From Streptomyces sp. 2131.1 (GTDB taxonomy: Bacteria; Actinomycetota; Actinomycetes; Streptomycetales; Streptomycetaceae): a stretch of 64,000 nt of DNA. The stretch is taken from contig NZ_FNSY01000001.1 of NCBI RefSeq assembly GCF_900105515.1, positions 4,948,001 to 5,012,000 on the forward strand, in the 5' to 3' direction. Each line of letters opens with the position of its first letter. Position 1 is the first letter of the stretch. The notes beneath the pieces are model-generated. The model was not told the DNA's origin. It saw only the letters and a list, made by a program, of their open reading frames with translations, and made no database searches. Positions 44,812 through 53,106 of the stretch are shown one piece after another. The translations under genes and the position numbers were made by a program.

Positions 44812-45393
44812 TCAGGGCTTCGGTTCGCCGAGGGCTGTGCGTAGCCAATCCAGTGAGTCTTGCTCCAGGAGTTCGGCAGCCAGGCGTTGTCCGGTTTCAG
44901 TGACCAAGCGGGCTCGGCTGTTGTCGATCCAACGTTGGGCGTTCTCGTAGCCTTGGGCCTTGTACTCAATGCCTTGGAGCAAGCACTCCAGCTTGTCGGC
45001 ATCGCGGGCGCAGATGGCCTCCGATGATTCCTTGGCTTCGTACTCGGCGATGACGTCTTGGATCGCGGACGCGAGGGCTTCGGGCATCCCCGTTGTCTGG
45101 TCGGCGGTGACGGCTTGTGGGTCGCCGGCCGGGGCGTACTTCTTTCCTACGTAGTTCACGTCGCCGGTACGAGTTTCCTGGGTGTCGTGCCATACGGCGA
45201 GGAGCGCGGCCTTGGCCGGGTCGGCGCCTTCGAGCTTGGCGATGAGTGAGGCGATCAGCGAGGTGCGCCACGAGTGCTCGGCCACGCTCTCCGGGTCTCT
45301 GACGCCTGCCATCCACCAGCCGGTTCGGCGGGTGTGCTTCAGCGTGCCCGCCTCGAACAGGAAGCGTCCCACTGCGGACAGATCGTCAGTCAC
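44812..45393 (-). CDS. HD-domain phosphohydrolase (YfbR/HDDC2-like)
   Basis: The 193-residue protein has the full HD-domain metal set: His in ESVAEHSWRTSL, the H-D pair in AVWHDTQETRTGD, and a distal Asp in ARDADKLECLLQG. Related enzymes remove phosphate from deoxynucleoside 5'-monophosphates. The GTG start has GAGGAG upstream and lies 12 bases after the XRE-regulator stop, so the two form an operon. The pair is near the integrated element, suggesting accessory, possibly nucleotide-based stress or defence function, which is inference. Confidence 0.87.
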   Translation of the reverse strand: MTDDLSAVGRFLFEAGTLKHTRRTGWWMAGVRDPESVAEHSWRTSLIASLIAKLEGADPAKAALLAVWHDTQETRTGDVNYVGKKYAPAGDPQAVTADQTTGMPEALASAIQDVIAEYEAKESSEAICARDADKLECLLQGIEYKAQGYENAQRWIDNSRARLVTETGQRLAAELLEQDSLDWLRTALGEPKP

Positions 45394-45405
45394 GCCCGTC
45401 TCCTC

Positions 45406-46524
45406 TCACGCCTCGGCGAGGCGGATCGCGTACCGGATGCCGTCGAGCTCCCGGCGTGCCTGCGTCGACAGCTCTTGGTTATCCAACATCACGGGAAGGG
45501 CTGCGCGTAGCTCGTTGCTGGTCGCGTTTCCTGGGTGAAGCAGGTTGGGCCGGACAGCGAGCAGGGCCCACAGGGTGTGGACGTTCAGGTCGAAGAACCC
45601 CTGGTTCGGGGTCATGCCTCGCACGAGGTGACGCATCAGCTTGTCGCCCGGCCACGGGCCTGGGTTCGATTCGGCAATGAAGTCGTCGGACAGTTGGAGG
45701 TGCGGAGCCTCACCGAGCCAGTACGCCCAGTAGTTGAGGTTCGCCGCCTCGCCCGCGTCGTGGTCTGTGAGGTTCGTCCGGATGAAGTGCGCCATGCGGT
45801 CACGGTCGCCCTGCCTGGCGGCGACGGCTGCAACGGAACGGGAGTTGAGCCAGCCGGTGAGCCAGCCATCAGGGCGCTCAGTACGTTGCTGTCGGGCCAG
45901 CCACGCAGAGGTGTCCGGTGCATCGTCGTATCCGGCCAGATAGAGGGCTTGGCGCCGGAGCAGGAAGTCGTCTTCGCCCCGCGCCTGTTCGGCGGTTCGG
46001 CGCATGCGGGTGAAGAAGCGACGGCGGTCGTCCGCGGGAAGTTCAGGCCCGCGTGGTACAGGTCCGCGGCGAGGTCGGGGCGGCGCGGGCAGATCCTTCA
46101 GAGGGGTGGGGGTCTCTCCGTTCAGCGGCCAGGACAGCACTTCGACCAAGTCTCGCTGCATCACCCACGCGCCGATGGGGCTGTTAGCGGCGGGGTTCTC
46201 CTCATCGAGGGTGCTCGCCAGGAGGATGTCCGCTTCCATGGCCCTTTCCAGGATCTGCAGCAGAGGCGGCACGCTGCCCAGATGCAAGAGCTGGTGGCGG
46301 TACACGAGCATCTGGCCGACCGGTACGGCAGTCAGGGGTCGACGCCCGGACTCCCATCCGGCGACCGTGTCGGCAGAAATGCGAAGCCGTTCGGCGAGGG
46401 TTTCCTGGGTGTGCCCCAGCTGCTCGCGGATCAGGCGAAAGACGTAGCCCGAAACGATGCCGCCGCGGCCGCGCGGCGCCGTTCCCCGACTGCTGGTCAG
46501 GGTGGTCTGTGGACCAGCTTTCAT
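45406..46524 (-). CDS. XRE-family helix-turn-helix regulator with large C-terminal domain
   Basis: The 372-residue protein carries an XRE helix-turn-helix at about residues 28-75 (LIREQLGHTQETLAERLRIS, then TVAGWESGRRPL). The 280-residue C-terminal part is alpha-helical, TPR-like, with many Trp and Leu residues, as in actinomycete XRE proteins that sit in accessory regions. ATG 46524 has GGGGGA upstream. It is divergent from three very small genes and precedes the HD gene. Confidence 0.88.
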   Translation of the reverse strand: MKAGPQTTLTSSRGTAPRGRGGIVSGYVFRLIREQLGHTQETLAERLRISADTVAGWESGRRPLTAVPVGQMLVYRHQLLHLGSVPPLLQILERAMEADILLASTLDEENPAANSPIGAWVMQRDLVEVLSWPLNGETPTPLKDLPAPPRPRRGPVPRGPELPADDRRRFFTRMRRTAEQARGEDDFLLRRQALYLAGYDDAPDTSAWLARQQRTERPDGWLTGWLNSRSVAAVAARQGDRDRMAHFIRTNLTDHDAGEAANLNYWAYWLGEAPHLQLSDDFIAESNPGPWPGDKLMRHLVRGMTPNQGFFDLNVHTLWALLAVRPNLLHPGNATSNELRAALPVMLDNQELSTQARRELDGIRYAIRLAEA

Positions 46525-46553
46525 CGTGTCCCCCTTGATGGCCGGCCGTGGTC

Positions 46554-46567
46554 GGGTACCCGTACCC
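46554..46567. promoter_or_regulatory. GTAC inverted repeat, possible operator of the XRE regulator
   Basis: GGGTAC, two bases, then GTACCC forms an inverted repeat 30 bases upstream of the XRE start in the divergent region. Position suggests autoregulation, but no binding consensus is known to me. Confidence 0.4.
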
Positions 46568-46699
46568 ACGGTCAGTTCAAGCGGCGGTCTGCGCTGCATA
46601 ACGTCTGGAGTGCAGTAACGCCCAGACAACTCAGCGTAGTGGAGGAAGTGGCCTGTGGGCCCCATTCTTCGGCGACCGCGGCGGGAGGAGCCCCCGGTG

Positions 46700-46852
46700 A
46701 TGACGATCAAGGTGTACGAGGTGGACAGCACCACCGGGGCCAGGACGGTGGTGCGGGAGACGGAGCAGGTCGTGCCTGTGACTGAGCCGGACTGGAGGGC
46801 GGCCATGGAGCCCTGCGAGTGCCCCCGTTGCAGCAAAGGCGTCGCCTCGTGA
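46700..46852 (+). CDS. Small protein with C-terminal C-x-C-x-x-C motif
   Basis: This 50-residue protein begins MTIKVYEVDSTTGARTVVRE and ends MEPCECPRCSKGVAS, a compact Cys motif likely to bind zinc. GGAGGAG lies about ten bases before ATG 46700. A longer form from GTG 46655, also with a GGAGGAA site, is possible. It overlaps the next small gene by four bases (GTGA). Such short genes are common beside XRE regulators in Streptomyces; no function is known. Confidence 0.7.
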   Translation: MTIKVYEVDSTTGARTVVRETEQVVPVTEPDWRAAMEPCECPRCSKGVAS

Positions 46853-46992
46853 CCGCCGCCGACCGTGCCATCACGGACCAGGCGTACAAGAAATGGCTCG
46901 GCCACACTCTCACCTGTGCGGAATGCCGCGCCGGCACGGCATGCGCCGCATCCGTACGTCTTGGGCGTGTGTGGCGGAAAGTACGAGCATGA
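46849..46992 (+). CDS. 47-residue Cys-rich small protein
   Basis: The frame starts with GTG overlapping the previous stop and encodes MTAADRAITDQAYKKWLGHT, then LTCAECRAGTACAASVRLGR. The C-x-x-C plus later Cys resembles a single zinc knuckle. It ends in an ATGA overlap with the third small gene. Coupling on both sides and coding-like third positions support reality despite its size. Confidence 0.65.
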   Translation: MTAADRAITDQAYKKWLGHTLTCAECRAGTACAASVRLGRVWRKVRA

Positions 46993-47141
46993 GGTGTGCC
47001 AACTGCGGTCGCACGCTCACCGAGGAGGCTGCGGTGCGATACCCGATCGACGGTGCCAGTACGGCCGGCCGCACGGTTGTCCTGTGCAAGTCGCCGTGCC
47101 GCCGTTCCCCGACGCACCCGCGCACCTACCCGACGCGCTGA
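46989..47141 (+). CDS. 50-residue zinc-ribbon-like small protein
   Basis: The protein begins MRCANCGRTLTEEAAVRYPI and has a second Cys pair in VVLCKSPCRRSP, giving a C-x-x-C...C-x-x-x-C zinc-ribbon pattern. Its ATG overlaps the previous stop (ATGA). Together with the two upstream frames it forms a three-gene operon divergent from the XRE regulator. It may be a regulatory or scaffold peptide. Confidence 0.68.
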   Translation: MRCANCGRTLTEEAAVRYPIDGASTAGRTVVLCKSPCRRSPTHPRTYPTR

Positions 47142-47331
47142 TCTCCCCGCTGGGACCACGCCGCCTCGACCGCTCGTTCCCTGCCGGGACTGTGGTCGAG
47201 GCGGTCCATGCGCTATCCATCCGAGAGTGAGATGTGCGAGGTCAGCGAGCGGTTCGGGATTCCGGGGGAGGTAGGTTCGTTCTGGCGACCTGGGGGCCGT
47301 CGTTGTGGCTCGGGCGATATTGGAGGGGAAC

Positions 47332-48294
47332 GTGTTGATCACCGTCGCGGATGTGGAGGCCGAGGCCGAGCGGATTGCCGCCTACGTGGTGAGGACGCCG
47401 ACCGTGGCGAGTCCCGGGCTCTCCGTGTTTCTGGGGGCGCCGGTCACCACGAAGCTGGAACTGCTCCAGCGCACCGGGTCCTTCAAGGCGCGCGGGGCGA
47501 CGGCGAAATTGCTGTCGCTCAGCGGGGCCGAGCGGGCTGCGGGGGTTGTCGCCGTGAGCGGTGGCAACCATGGCATCGCGGTCGCGGAGATGGCCGGTGC
47601 GCTGGACATCAAGGCGACCGTCGTCATGCCCCGGTCCGCCCCCGGCCGCTCCGTGGAGATGGCCGAGGCAGCCGGGGCGAACGTCGTCCTCGCCGACACC
47701 ATGGGCGGCGCCTTCGCTCTCGTGGGCGAACTCCAGGAGTCGGGGCTCGCGTTGGTCCACCCCTTCGACGACCCGGTCGTCATCGCGGGCCAGGGCACGG
47801 TCGGCCTGGAGTTCGCGGAGGATGCCGGCGAGCTCACCGACGTACTCGTCAGCATCGGTGGCGGCGGTTTGATCTCCGGTGTCGCGGCCGCGCTGCACGC
47901 GCGCCGTCCGGGTGTACGGGTCTGGGGTGTGGAGACCGAGGGCGCGCGAGCCATGTCGGAAGCCCTGGCCGCCGGAGGGCCGGTGCCCGTTGAGCTGGCC
48001 TCGATGGTCTCGACGTTGAGCGCCCCGAGCGCCTCACCGCTCACCTACGAACACGTCTCGGCCCTGGTCACCGATGTCCTCACCGTGACCGATGCCGAGG
48101 CCGTGGAGGGGGTCCTCGACCTGGCCGACCATGCGAAGGTCTGGGCCGAGCCCGCCGCCGGATGCCTGCTGCCCGCGGCACGCCAGGTGCTCGAACGCGT
48201 CGGTGGGAGCGCCAGGCTCGGCCTGGTCATCTGCGGCGGCAACGCGACCACCGCCGATGTGACCGCCTGGGCCGGACGCTTCGGGCTGCGCTGA
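47332..48294 (+). CDS. PLP-dependent threonine/serine dehydratase-like enzyme
   Basis: The 320-residue protein belongs to fold-type II PLP enzymes. The PLP Lys is in TGSFKARGATAKL (about residue 51), the phosphate-binding loop is SIGGGGLISGVAAA, and the SGGNHGIAVAEMA block contacts the substrate. A final CGGNATTADV replaces the more common SGGN. It has no ACT domain, so it is a catabolic type, probably deaminating Thr or Ser or racemising Ser. GTG 47332 is chosen for GGAGGGG seven bases upstream. Confidence 0.9.
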   Translation: MLITVADVEAEAERIAAYVVRTPTVASPGLSVFLGAPVTTKLELLQRTGSFKARGATAKLLSLSGAERAAGVVAVSGGNHGIAVAEMAGALDIKATVVMPRSAPGRSVEMAEAAGANVVLADTMGGAFALVGELQESGLALVHPFDDPVVIAGQGTVGLEFAEDAGELTDVLVSIGGGGLISGVAAALHARRPGVRVWGVETEGARAMSEALAAGGPVPVELASMVSTLSAPSASPLTYEHVSALVTDVLTVTDAEAVEGVLDLADHAKVWAEPAAGCLLPAARQVLERVGGSARLGLVICGGNATTADVTAWAGRFGLR

Positions 48295-48322
48295 CCCGTA
48301 ATGCGCGGCGCACAATGGCTGG

Positions 48323-48709
48323 ATGGCGTTGAAGATTTGGGTCGATGACTGGCAGATGCAGTGCTGTGGGGAGCCCTTCGCTGCCGGGGATGTCGTGTCG
48401 TGGGCGTTGGTGGAAGTCGATCCCGAGGACTACGTCCACCTCGTCGGCGAGGAGCGCGCGGAGGGGATCGACTTCCGCGAGGAGCATCACGGGGGAGAGG
48501 AGGGGGTCCCGCAGGTCCCGTTGGAGGTGGTGTCCGTCGTGGAGGTGCACTGCCGTTACGGGTTGCTTCCCGGCGCGACGGACCGGGTTCGCGGCCCCGT
48601 TCCGGGCACGACCGAGTTGGTTCCGGTCGAGGGGGCGGCCGACGGGTGGGCGAAGGCCAGGGGTGGGAGGACCTTCGCGGGCTACCTGGTGACGGCCAGG
48701 CGGCAGTGA
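48323..48709 (+). CDS. DUF6578-like hypothetical protein
   Basis: The 128-residue protein starts MALKIWVDDWQMQCCGEPFA, which I associate from memory with DUF6578, a family confined largely to Streptomyces. It is acidic, has a Cys-Cys pair near residue 14 and shows alternating beta-strand pattern. No function is known. It lies 28 bases after the dehydratase gene in the same direction. Confidence 0.75.
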   Translation: MALKIWVDDWQMQCCGEPFAAGDVVSWALVEVDPEDYVHLVGEERAEGIDFREEHHGGEEGVPQVPLEVVSVVEVHCRYGLLPGATDRVRGPVPGTTELVPVEGAADGWAKARGGRTFAGYLVTARRQ

Positions 48710-48729
48710 GGGAACGGCTGCCGCCCCGG

Positions 48730-49203
48730 TCAGGTGCGCAGGTGGGGCCAGCCGTCCTTGTTGGAGAAGGATTCGTAGCAGTAGCGGGTCGTGCGGTGCC
48801 ACTCCTTGCCCGTGGCCAGTTCGTAGACCTCGTCCGGGATGTACAGCAGGCGTTCGCCGTCGTAGTCGAGTGAGGTGTACTGGGCGGACTCGGCGGGGTC
48901 CGAGAGGGCGCTCTCCCATGCCTCGCGGCCCGCTGCCACCACAGCGCAGCGGGCGTAGAGGAAGGAGTCGCCGGACTGCGGGAAAGGGGCGCCGGTCTCT
49001 GTCGTCATGCCGACCACCGGGAGGGAGCCGAACTGCTCCTGGTCCAGGCGGTACAGCGCTTCCGCGTGGTGTTCCGCGAAGGCGGTGATGTCGGGGAGGG
49101 ATCGGCGGCTCAACCGCTTGGCGAGGCGGTGGCAGTCGGCTTCGGTGGCCTCGCCGCCGAGGGTGGCTATCAGTGCCCAGAATTCGGCCCATGTCATTGT
49201 CAC
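48730..49203 (-). CDS. DUF4240 domain protein
   Basis: The 157-residue protein opens MTMTWAEFWALIATLGGEAT and follows the DUF4240 pattern (LIP/LEQF-type segment EALYRLDQEQFG, then SLDYDGERLLYIPDEVYELA). Its function is unknown. A GTG at 49203 and an ATG at 49197 are both possible starts; neither has a strong ribosome binding site. It is convergent with the DUF6578-like gene. Confidence 0.78.
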   Translation of the reverse strand: MTMTWAEFWALIATLGGEATEADCHRLAKRLSRRSLPDITAFAEHHAEALYRLDQEQFGSLPVVGMTTETGAPFPQSGDSFLYARCAVVAAGREAWESALSDPAESAQYTSLDYDGERLLYIPDEVYELATGKEWHRTTRYCYESFSNKDGWPHLRT

Positions 49204-49215
49204 GGCGGCAGGGTG

Positions 49216-49617
49216 TCAGGGGGGACTGACAGAGCCCGCCGCACGGTGTTCGGTCGGGCCGGTCAGGCCGTCGGTGACGTGTGGGCGTACCACAGTCCTC
49301 GCCTCGGCCTCCGGCAGTACGCGTACCAGCTCCGCCCGGGCCGCCCCCACCGGGCCTGCCAGTGACAAGCGTGTCTCCTGGAGTGCGGAGATGCGGTCGT
49401 CCAGGCCCTGGAGGTGCTGTTCCAGGGTCTCCAGCTTGCACAGGGCCACCGTGCCGTCCTGGCGTACGCACGGGAGCAGGTCGCGGATGGTGCGGGGTCG
49501 GGAGGCCCGCGTCCAGCAGGGAGCGGATGCGGCGGACCACGGTGGGGGCTTCGGCGTCGTAGCGGCGGTGGCCGCCGGCGAGGCGGTCGGAGGTGAGGAG
49601 GCCCTGGCGCTCGCGGG
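49216..49617 (-). pseudogene. MerR-family regulator, 5'-truncated and frameshifted
   Basis: Reading the minus strand, ERQGLLTSDRLAGGHRRYDA and VVRRIRSLLDAGL give the wing and second helix of a MerR DNA-binding domain. The frame then breaks in a G-run near 49496, and TIRDLLPCVRQDGTVALCKL continues in another frame into a coiled-coil C-terminus. The first 25 or so residues, including the recognition helix, are missing; at about 49617 the sequence changes to unrelated DNA. Both defects mean the gene is dead unless the frameshift is a sequencing error. Confidence 0.7.
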
Positions 49618-49775
49618 AGGACCTGGACCGGCACAACGCCCTGCCCGCGCCGCGCGTCTTCCCCGGTGATCTGCCCGCCCTCCTGGAGGACGCGCCGGAG
49701 GTGTACGCCGACACCATGATCAGTCCGTACGCGGTCTCCGCCGAGGGCGTCGCGGTCGGTACAGTCCCCGGGTGA
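49616..49775 (+). pseudogene. 3' fragment of an unidentified gene
   Basis: From the junction onward the plus strand encodes LDRHNALPAPRVFPGDLPAL followed by EVYADTMISPYAVSAEGVAV, with a stop at 49775 that overlaps the next start (GTGA). The coding-like composition and translational coupling indicate the tail of a real gene whose 5' part was deleted. I do not recognise the family. Confidence 0.55.
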
Positions 49776-49957
49776 CCAGCAAGTCCGAACCGGCGATTCC
49801 GGAGATCACCCGCACCGACTGCGCCCGGTGCGGCACCGAGGTGCACGGCCTGGCCGGGCGGTACGCCTGTGCGCTCTGCGGGTGGGTCAACCACTACTCG
49901 GAGGGGCACGAGGAGCTGCCCGGCCTGGACGAGGATCCCGACCACGGGCGGCGGTAG
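49772..49957 (+). CDS. Small zinc-ribbon protein
   Basis: The 61-residue protein has two Cys pairs, TDCARCGTEVHG and YACALCGWVNHYSE, forming a classic zinc ribbon, and an acidic tail (ELPGLDEDPDH). The GTG overlaps the stop of the truncated upstream gene. Similar small proteins are conserved in streptomycetes; function is unknown. Confidence 0.75.
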   Translation: MTSKSEPAIPEITRTDCARCGTEVHGLAGRYACALCGWVNHYSEGHEELPGLDEDPDHGRR

Positions 49958-50011
49958 CCCGCTCCGTAAACGCGGGTGCCGTCCCGTTCGCGCGCCCTCT
50001 ACCCTGCCGCC

Positions 50012-51262
50012 ATGGGTGAAGCGAGCACGGAGTTGATGGATGTCCGCGACCAGGAGAAGGAGCCGCCTTCTCCGCTGCGGCTGCCGGCCTTCCGGCGGTT
50101 CCTGCTCGCCCATCTGATCTCCGCGGCCGGGTCCGCGATGGCTCCCGTGGCGCTGGCGTTCGCCGTGATCGGGCAGGGCGGGGGAGCGGGGTCGCTCGGG
50201 ATCGTGCTCACGGCCAACACCGTGCCGACCGTGGTCTTCCTCCTCATCGGCGGGGTGCTGGCGGACCGGATGTCCCGCAGCCGGATCCTCTTCCTCGGGA
50301 ACCTCGGGGCCGGGGCGGCGCAGGGGGCCGTCGCCGTGCTCGTCGCGACCGGGGCGGCGACCACCGCCGCGATCAGTGTGTGCGCCTGCGTGTCGGGGGT
50401 GTCATCCGCGTTCACCGCGCCGGCGGCCCAGGGCGTGGCGTCCCGGCTCGTGCCGCCGGAGCAGCTTCAGCAGGCGAACGCGCTCGTCCGGGTGCCGAGG
50501 AACGCCGTCAAGGTCGTCGGGCCCGTCATCGGCGGGTTCGTCGTCGCGCTGACCGGGCCCGCCTGGGCGCTCGGGTGGGACGCCCTCACCTTCGTCGTCG
50601 CCGCGCTGCTGCTGTCCGCGCTGCGGCTGCCGGGCGCGGTGTCCCCGGGGGGCTCCGGTGGCCTGGTGGCCGATCTGCGGCAGGGGTGGGCCGGGTTCAA
50701 GTCGCGTGTCTGGTTGTGGAGTTACACGCTGTCCGGTACGGCGGTCGTGGCCGCCTGGCTGGCGGGGTACCAGCTGCTCGGGCCGATCGTGGCGGCCCGC
50801 AGTTATGCGGGCGCCGGTTCCTGGGGGCTGGTGCAGGGGGCGTTCGCGGCCGGGCTGCTGGGCGGGACGTTCGTCTGCCTGCTGTGGAAGCCGCAGCGCC
50901 TGATGCTGGTCTGCGTCGTGACCAGTTCGGGGCTCATGCTGCCGCTGGCCGCGCTGGGGCTCGGGCTGTCGCTGCCCTGGGTGCTGTTGGCGACCGCCGT
51001 CGCCGGGGTGGGGATGGACGTGGCCATCGTCGCCTGGTCCACAGTGCTGCAACAGCAGGTGCCCGACGACGAGTTGGGGCGGCTGAGCTCCCTCAACTCG
51101 TTCGGGGAGCAGATCGCCATCCCTGTCGGCTACCTCCTGGTCGCCGCCACTTCCGCGTACTGGAGCAGCGCCCGCATCCTGCTGGTGTGCTCCGCCGTCG
51201 TCCTCGTCGCCGGGGTCGCCAACGCCTGCGTACGCGATGTGTACCGGATCAAGAGGGTCTGA
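50012..51262 (+). CDS. MFS transporter (EntS-like, 12 TMS)
   Basis: The 416-residue protein has twelve predicted helices and the MFS_3/enterobactin-exporter type pattern, with motif A-like GGVLADRMSRSRILFLGN near residue 75 and a long central loop near 210. EntS relatives export siderophores or drugs; the substrate here is not indicated by neighbours. ATG 50012 avoids an upstream Arg-rich extension. No regulator is adjacent. Confidence 0.87.
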   Translation: MGEASTELMDVRDQEKEPPSPLRLPAFRRFLLAHLISAAGSAMAPVALAFAVIGQGGGAGSLGIVLTANTVPTVVFLLIGGVLADRMSRSRILFLGNLGAGAAQGAVAVLVATGAATTAAISVCACVSGVSSAFTAPAAQGVASRLVPPEQLQQANALVRVPRNAVKVVGPVIGGFVVALTGPAWALGWDALTFVVAALLLSALRLPGAVSPGGSGGLVADLRQGWAGFKSRVWLWSYTLSGTAVVAAWLAGYQLLGPIVAARSYAGAGSWGLVQGAFAAGLLGGTFVCLLWKPQRLMLVCVVTSSGLMLPLAALGLGLSLPWVLLATAVAGVGMDVAIVAWSTVLQQQVPDDELGRLSSLNSFGEQIAIPVGYLLVAATSAYWSSARILLVCSAVVLVAGVANACVRDVYRIKRV

Positions 51263-51305
51263 GGGCGGGAGGAGGACCGGGAAGGCGGTCTGGAGGAGGC
51301 GCGCG

Positions 51306-51345
51306 CATAGGCCGGTGGTTTGTATATGTCGGTAACCGACCTATG
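51306..51345. promoter_or_regulatory. Inverted repeat upstream of methyltransferase gene
   Basis: CATAGGCCGGT (51306-51316) is inverted as ACCGACCTATG (51335-51345) with one mismatch, and GTCGGT-A-ACCGAC (51328-51340) is an alternative inner palindrome. The intervening DNA is A/T-rich (TTTGTATATG). It could be an operator or the exporter terminator. Confidence 0.4.
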
Positions 51346-51427
51346 ATTGCGGCGTTACGCCCCCGGGCCCGCCTCACGCTGCGGGTTTTCCGGGATGCCG
51401 CCCCGCAGTGGAGAAGGTGGAGCAGTC

Positions 51428-52201
51428 ATGGCCTCCAAGAAGAACCTCGTCGCCAACCGTGAGTCCCTCGCCCACAAGGTCCGTTACGCCGCGCGCCGTC
51501 CGGGCCGCATCGCGCCCTATCTGAAGAGGGCGGCCCGGGACCGGTGGCTGGCCTTCAAGCACCCGGACCACGTGAACTACTACCGGGCCGTGATGGCCTC
51601 GGACACCCGGCGCAACCCCGAGGCCGCCGTGGGCAGTCAGACGCACGAGCGGTGGCTGGCGCTGGGGCAGATGCAGTTCGACTACCTCGTCGAGCACGGA
51701 CTCGCCCCCGGGGCCCGGATGCTCGACATCGGATGCGGCAATCTGCGCGCCGGCTGGCGGTTCATCGACTACCTGGAGGCCGGGCACTACTACGGGATCG
51801 ACATCTCGCCCGACATCCTGATGGCCGCCAAGCAGACCCTGACCACGCAGGGGCTCCAGGCCAAGGTGCCGCACCTGACCATCACCAAGGACCTGACGCT
51901 GGACTTCCTGCCGGACGCGTACTTCGACGTCGTCCACGCGCACAGCGTGTTCTCGCACTCGCCGCTGGAGATCATCGACGAGTGCCTCGCCCATGTGGGG
52001 CGCATCCTGGCGCCCGGCGGCCACTTCGACTTCACCTTCGACCGCACCACCGGCACCGAACACCAGGTGCTGCGCGAGGACTTCTACTACCGGACCGAGA
52101 CCCTGATCGACCTCGCCGCGAAGCACGGGCTGCGGGCGCGGTTCATGGAGGACTGGGAGAAGCGGGGCCACGGGCAGTCGAAGATACGCGTCACCACCTG
52201 A
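51428..52201 (+). CDS. Class I SAM-dependent methyltransferase
   Basis: The 257-residue enzyme has motif I ARMLDIGCGNLRAGWRFIDY near residue 97, the acidic YYGIDISPDIL loop, and a C-terminal FDFTFDRTTGTEH block. A basic N-terminal region (residues 1-40) precedes the domain. It resembles actinobacterial methyltransferases found in cell-surface or lipid pathways, but the acceptor is unknown. ATG 51428 has GGTGGAG upstream. Confidence 0.87.
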   Translation: MASKKNLVANRESLAHKVRYAARRPGRIAPYLKRAARDRWLAFKHPDHVNYYRAVMASDTRRNPEAAVGSQTHERWLALGQMQFDYLVEHGLAPGARMLDIGCGNLRAGWRFIDYLEAGHYYGIDISPDILMAAKQTLTTQGLQAKVPHLTITKDLTLDFLPDAYFDVVHAHSVFSHSPLEIIDECLAHVGRILAPGGHFDFTFDRTTGTEHQVLREDFYYRTETLIDLAAKHGLRARFMEDWEKRGHGQSKIRVTT

Positions 52202-52218
52202 GGCCCGCCCCCGGCCGC

Positions 52219-53106
52219 TCAGCCGGTGCTCGACCTGCTCCGCAGCCGCCACAACCGCAGCGCCACCCCGGCCGCCGCCAGCACCGCCAGGGCCGGGACC
52301 GCGGTGTCCCGGTCCACCACCCCGGCGCTGTACCCCATCGCGACGAACGGTGCCCCGGCCAGCGCGAACCGCCCCGGGGTGCGCAGCCGGGACAGCGCCG
52401 GGCGGCCCACCAGGAGCAGCGCGGCGGCCATCGGGACACCCAACCGCCACAGCACGACCGCGAGATGGCTCTCCGCGTCCGCCAGGGTCAGGGCGGCCAC
52501 CGCGAGCCCGGTCCACAGCAGCAGCGCGACCCGGGCCGCGGCGCCCGGGGTCCTGGCGGGCGGGCGCAGGTCCGGCGGGCAGGCCAGGGGGAGGGCGGCC
52601 ACCAGCACCGGGGCCAGGAGGTACGGGGCGGCGGCCGCCGGCAGCAGTACCCCGGCCGACAGGGGGACTAGGACGAGCGAGAGCGCCTGGGTCAGCGCGC
52701 CCGCGAACGCCCACCGCGCCCCCGCCGCAAAGCTCCCGCTCAGCGCCAGGACCGCCCCGGCCAGCGTCACCAGGTCGCAGCCGATCATGACGAAGCTGAA
52801 CGGGACCAGGAAGTCCGGGTCCCCGCTCAGCCTCCAGTCGGCGAGCATCGAGACGAGGCCGAAGGCGGCGTACGCGGCGTTCGCGGCCGACGCGAAGGGC
52901 GCGGCGGCCGCGAACAGGCGGCCGGGGCGCTGCGCGGACCCCAGGCGCAGACGCATCCGCAGCGCGTGCGCCACGATGTCGCCCGCTTCCCGGAACCGGG
53001 CGATCCGGCCGGCGTCCTCGGTCGCCTCGCGGTACGCCTCGGCGATGTCGTCCCCGAACGCACGGCGGTAGCCGGTCGGGTACAGCCGCAGCAGCGAGGT
53101 GCTCAT
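52219..53106 (-). CDS. Integral membrane protein, PadR-linked
   Basis: The 295-residue protein has a short cytoplasmic N-terminal domain (LLRLYPTGYRRAFGDDIAEA, a block seen in many PadR-associated permease-like proteins) followed by about eight hydrophobic helices. Its start overlaps the PadR stop (ATGA), so the two are translated together. The family is thought to act in envelope stress or small-molecule responses; nothing shows its substrate. Confidence 0.82.
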   Translation of the reverse strand: MSTSLLRLYPTGYRRAFGDDIAEAYREATEDAGRIARFREAGDIVAHALRMRLRLGSAQRPGRLFAAAAPFASAANAAYAAFGLVSMLADWRLSGDPDFLVPFSFVMIGCDLVTLAGAVLALSGSFAAGARWAFAGALTQALSLVLVPLSAGVLLPAAAAPYLLAPVLVAALPLACPPDLRPPARTPGAAARVALLLWTGLAVAALTLADAESHLAVVLWRLGVPMAAALLLVGRPALSRLRTPGRFALAGAPFVAMGYSAGVVDRDTAVPALAVLAAAGVALRLWRLRSRSSTG

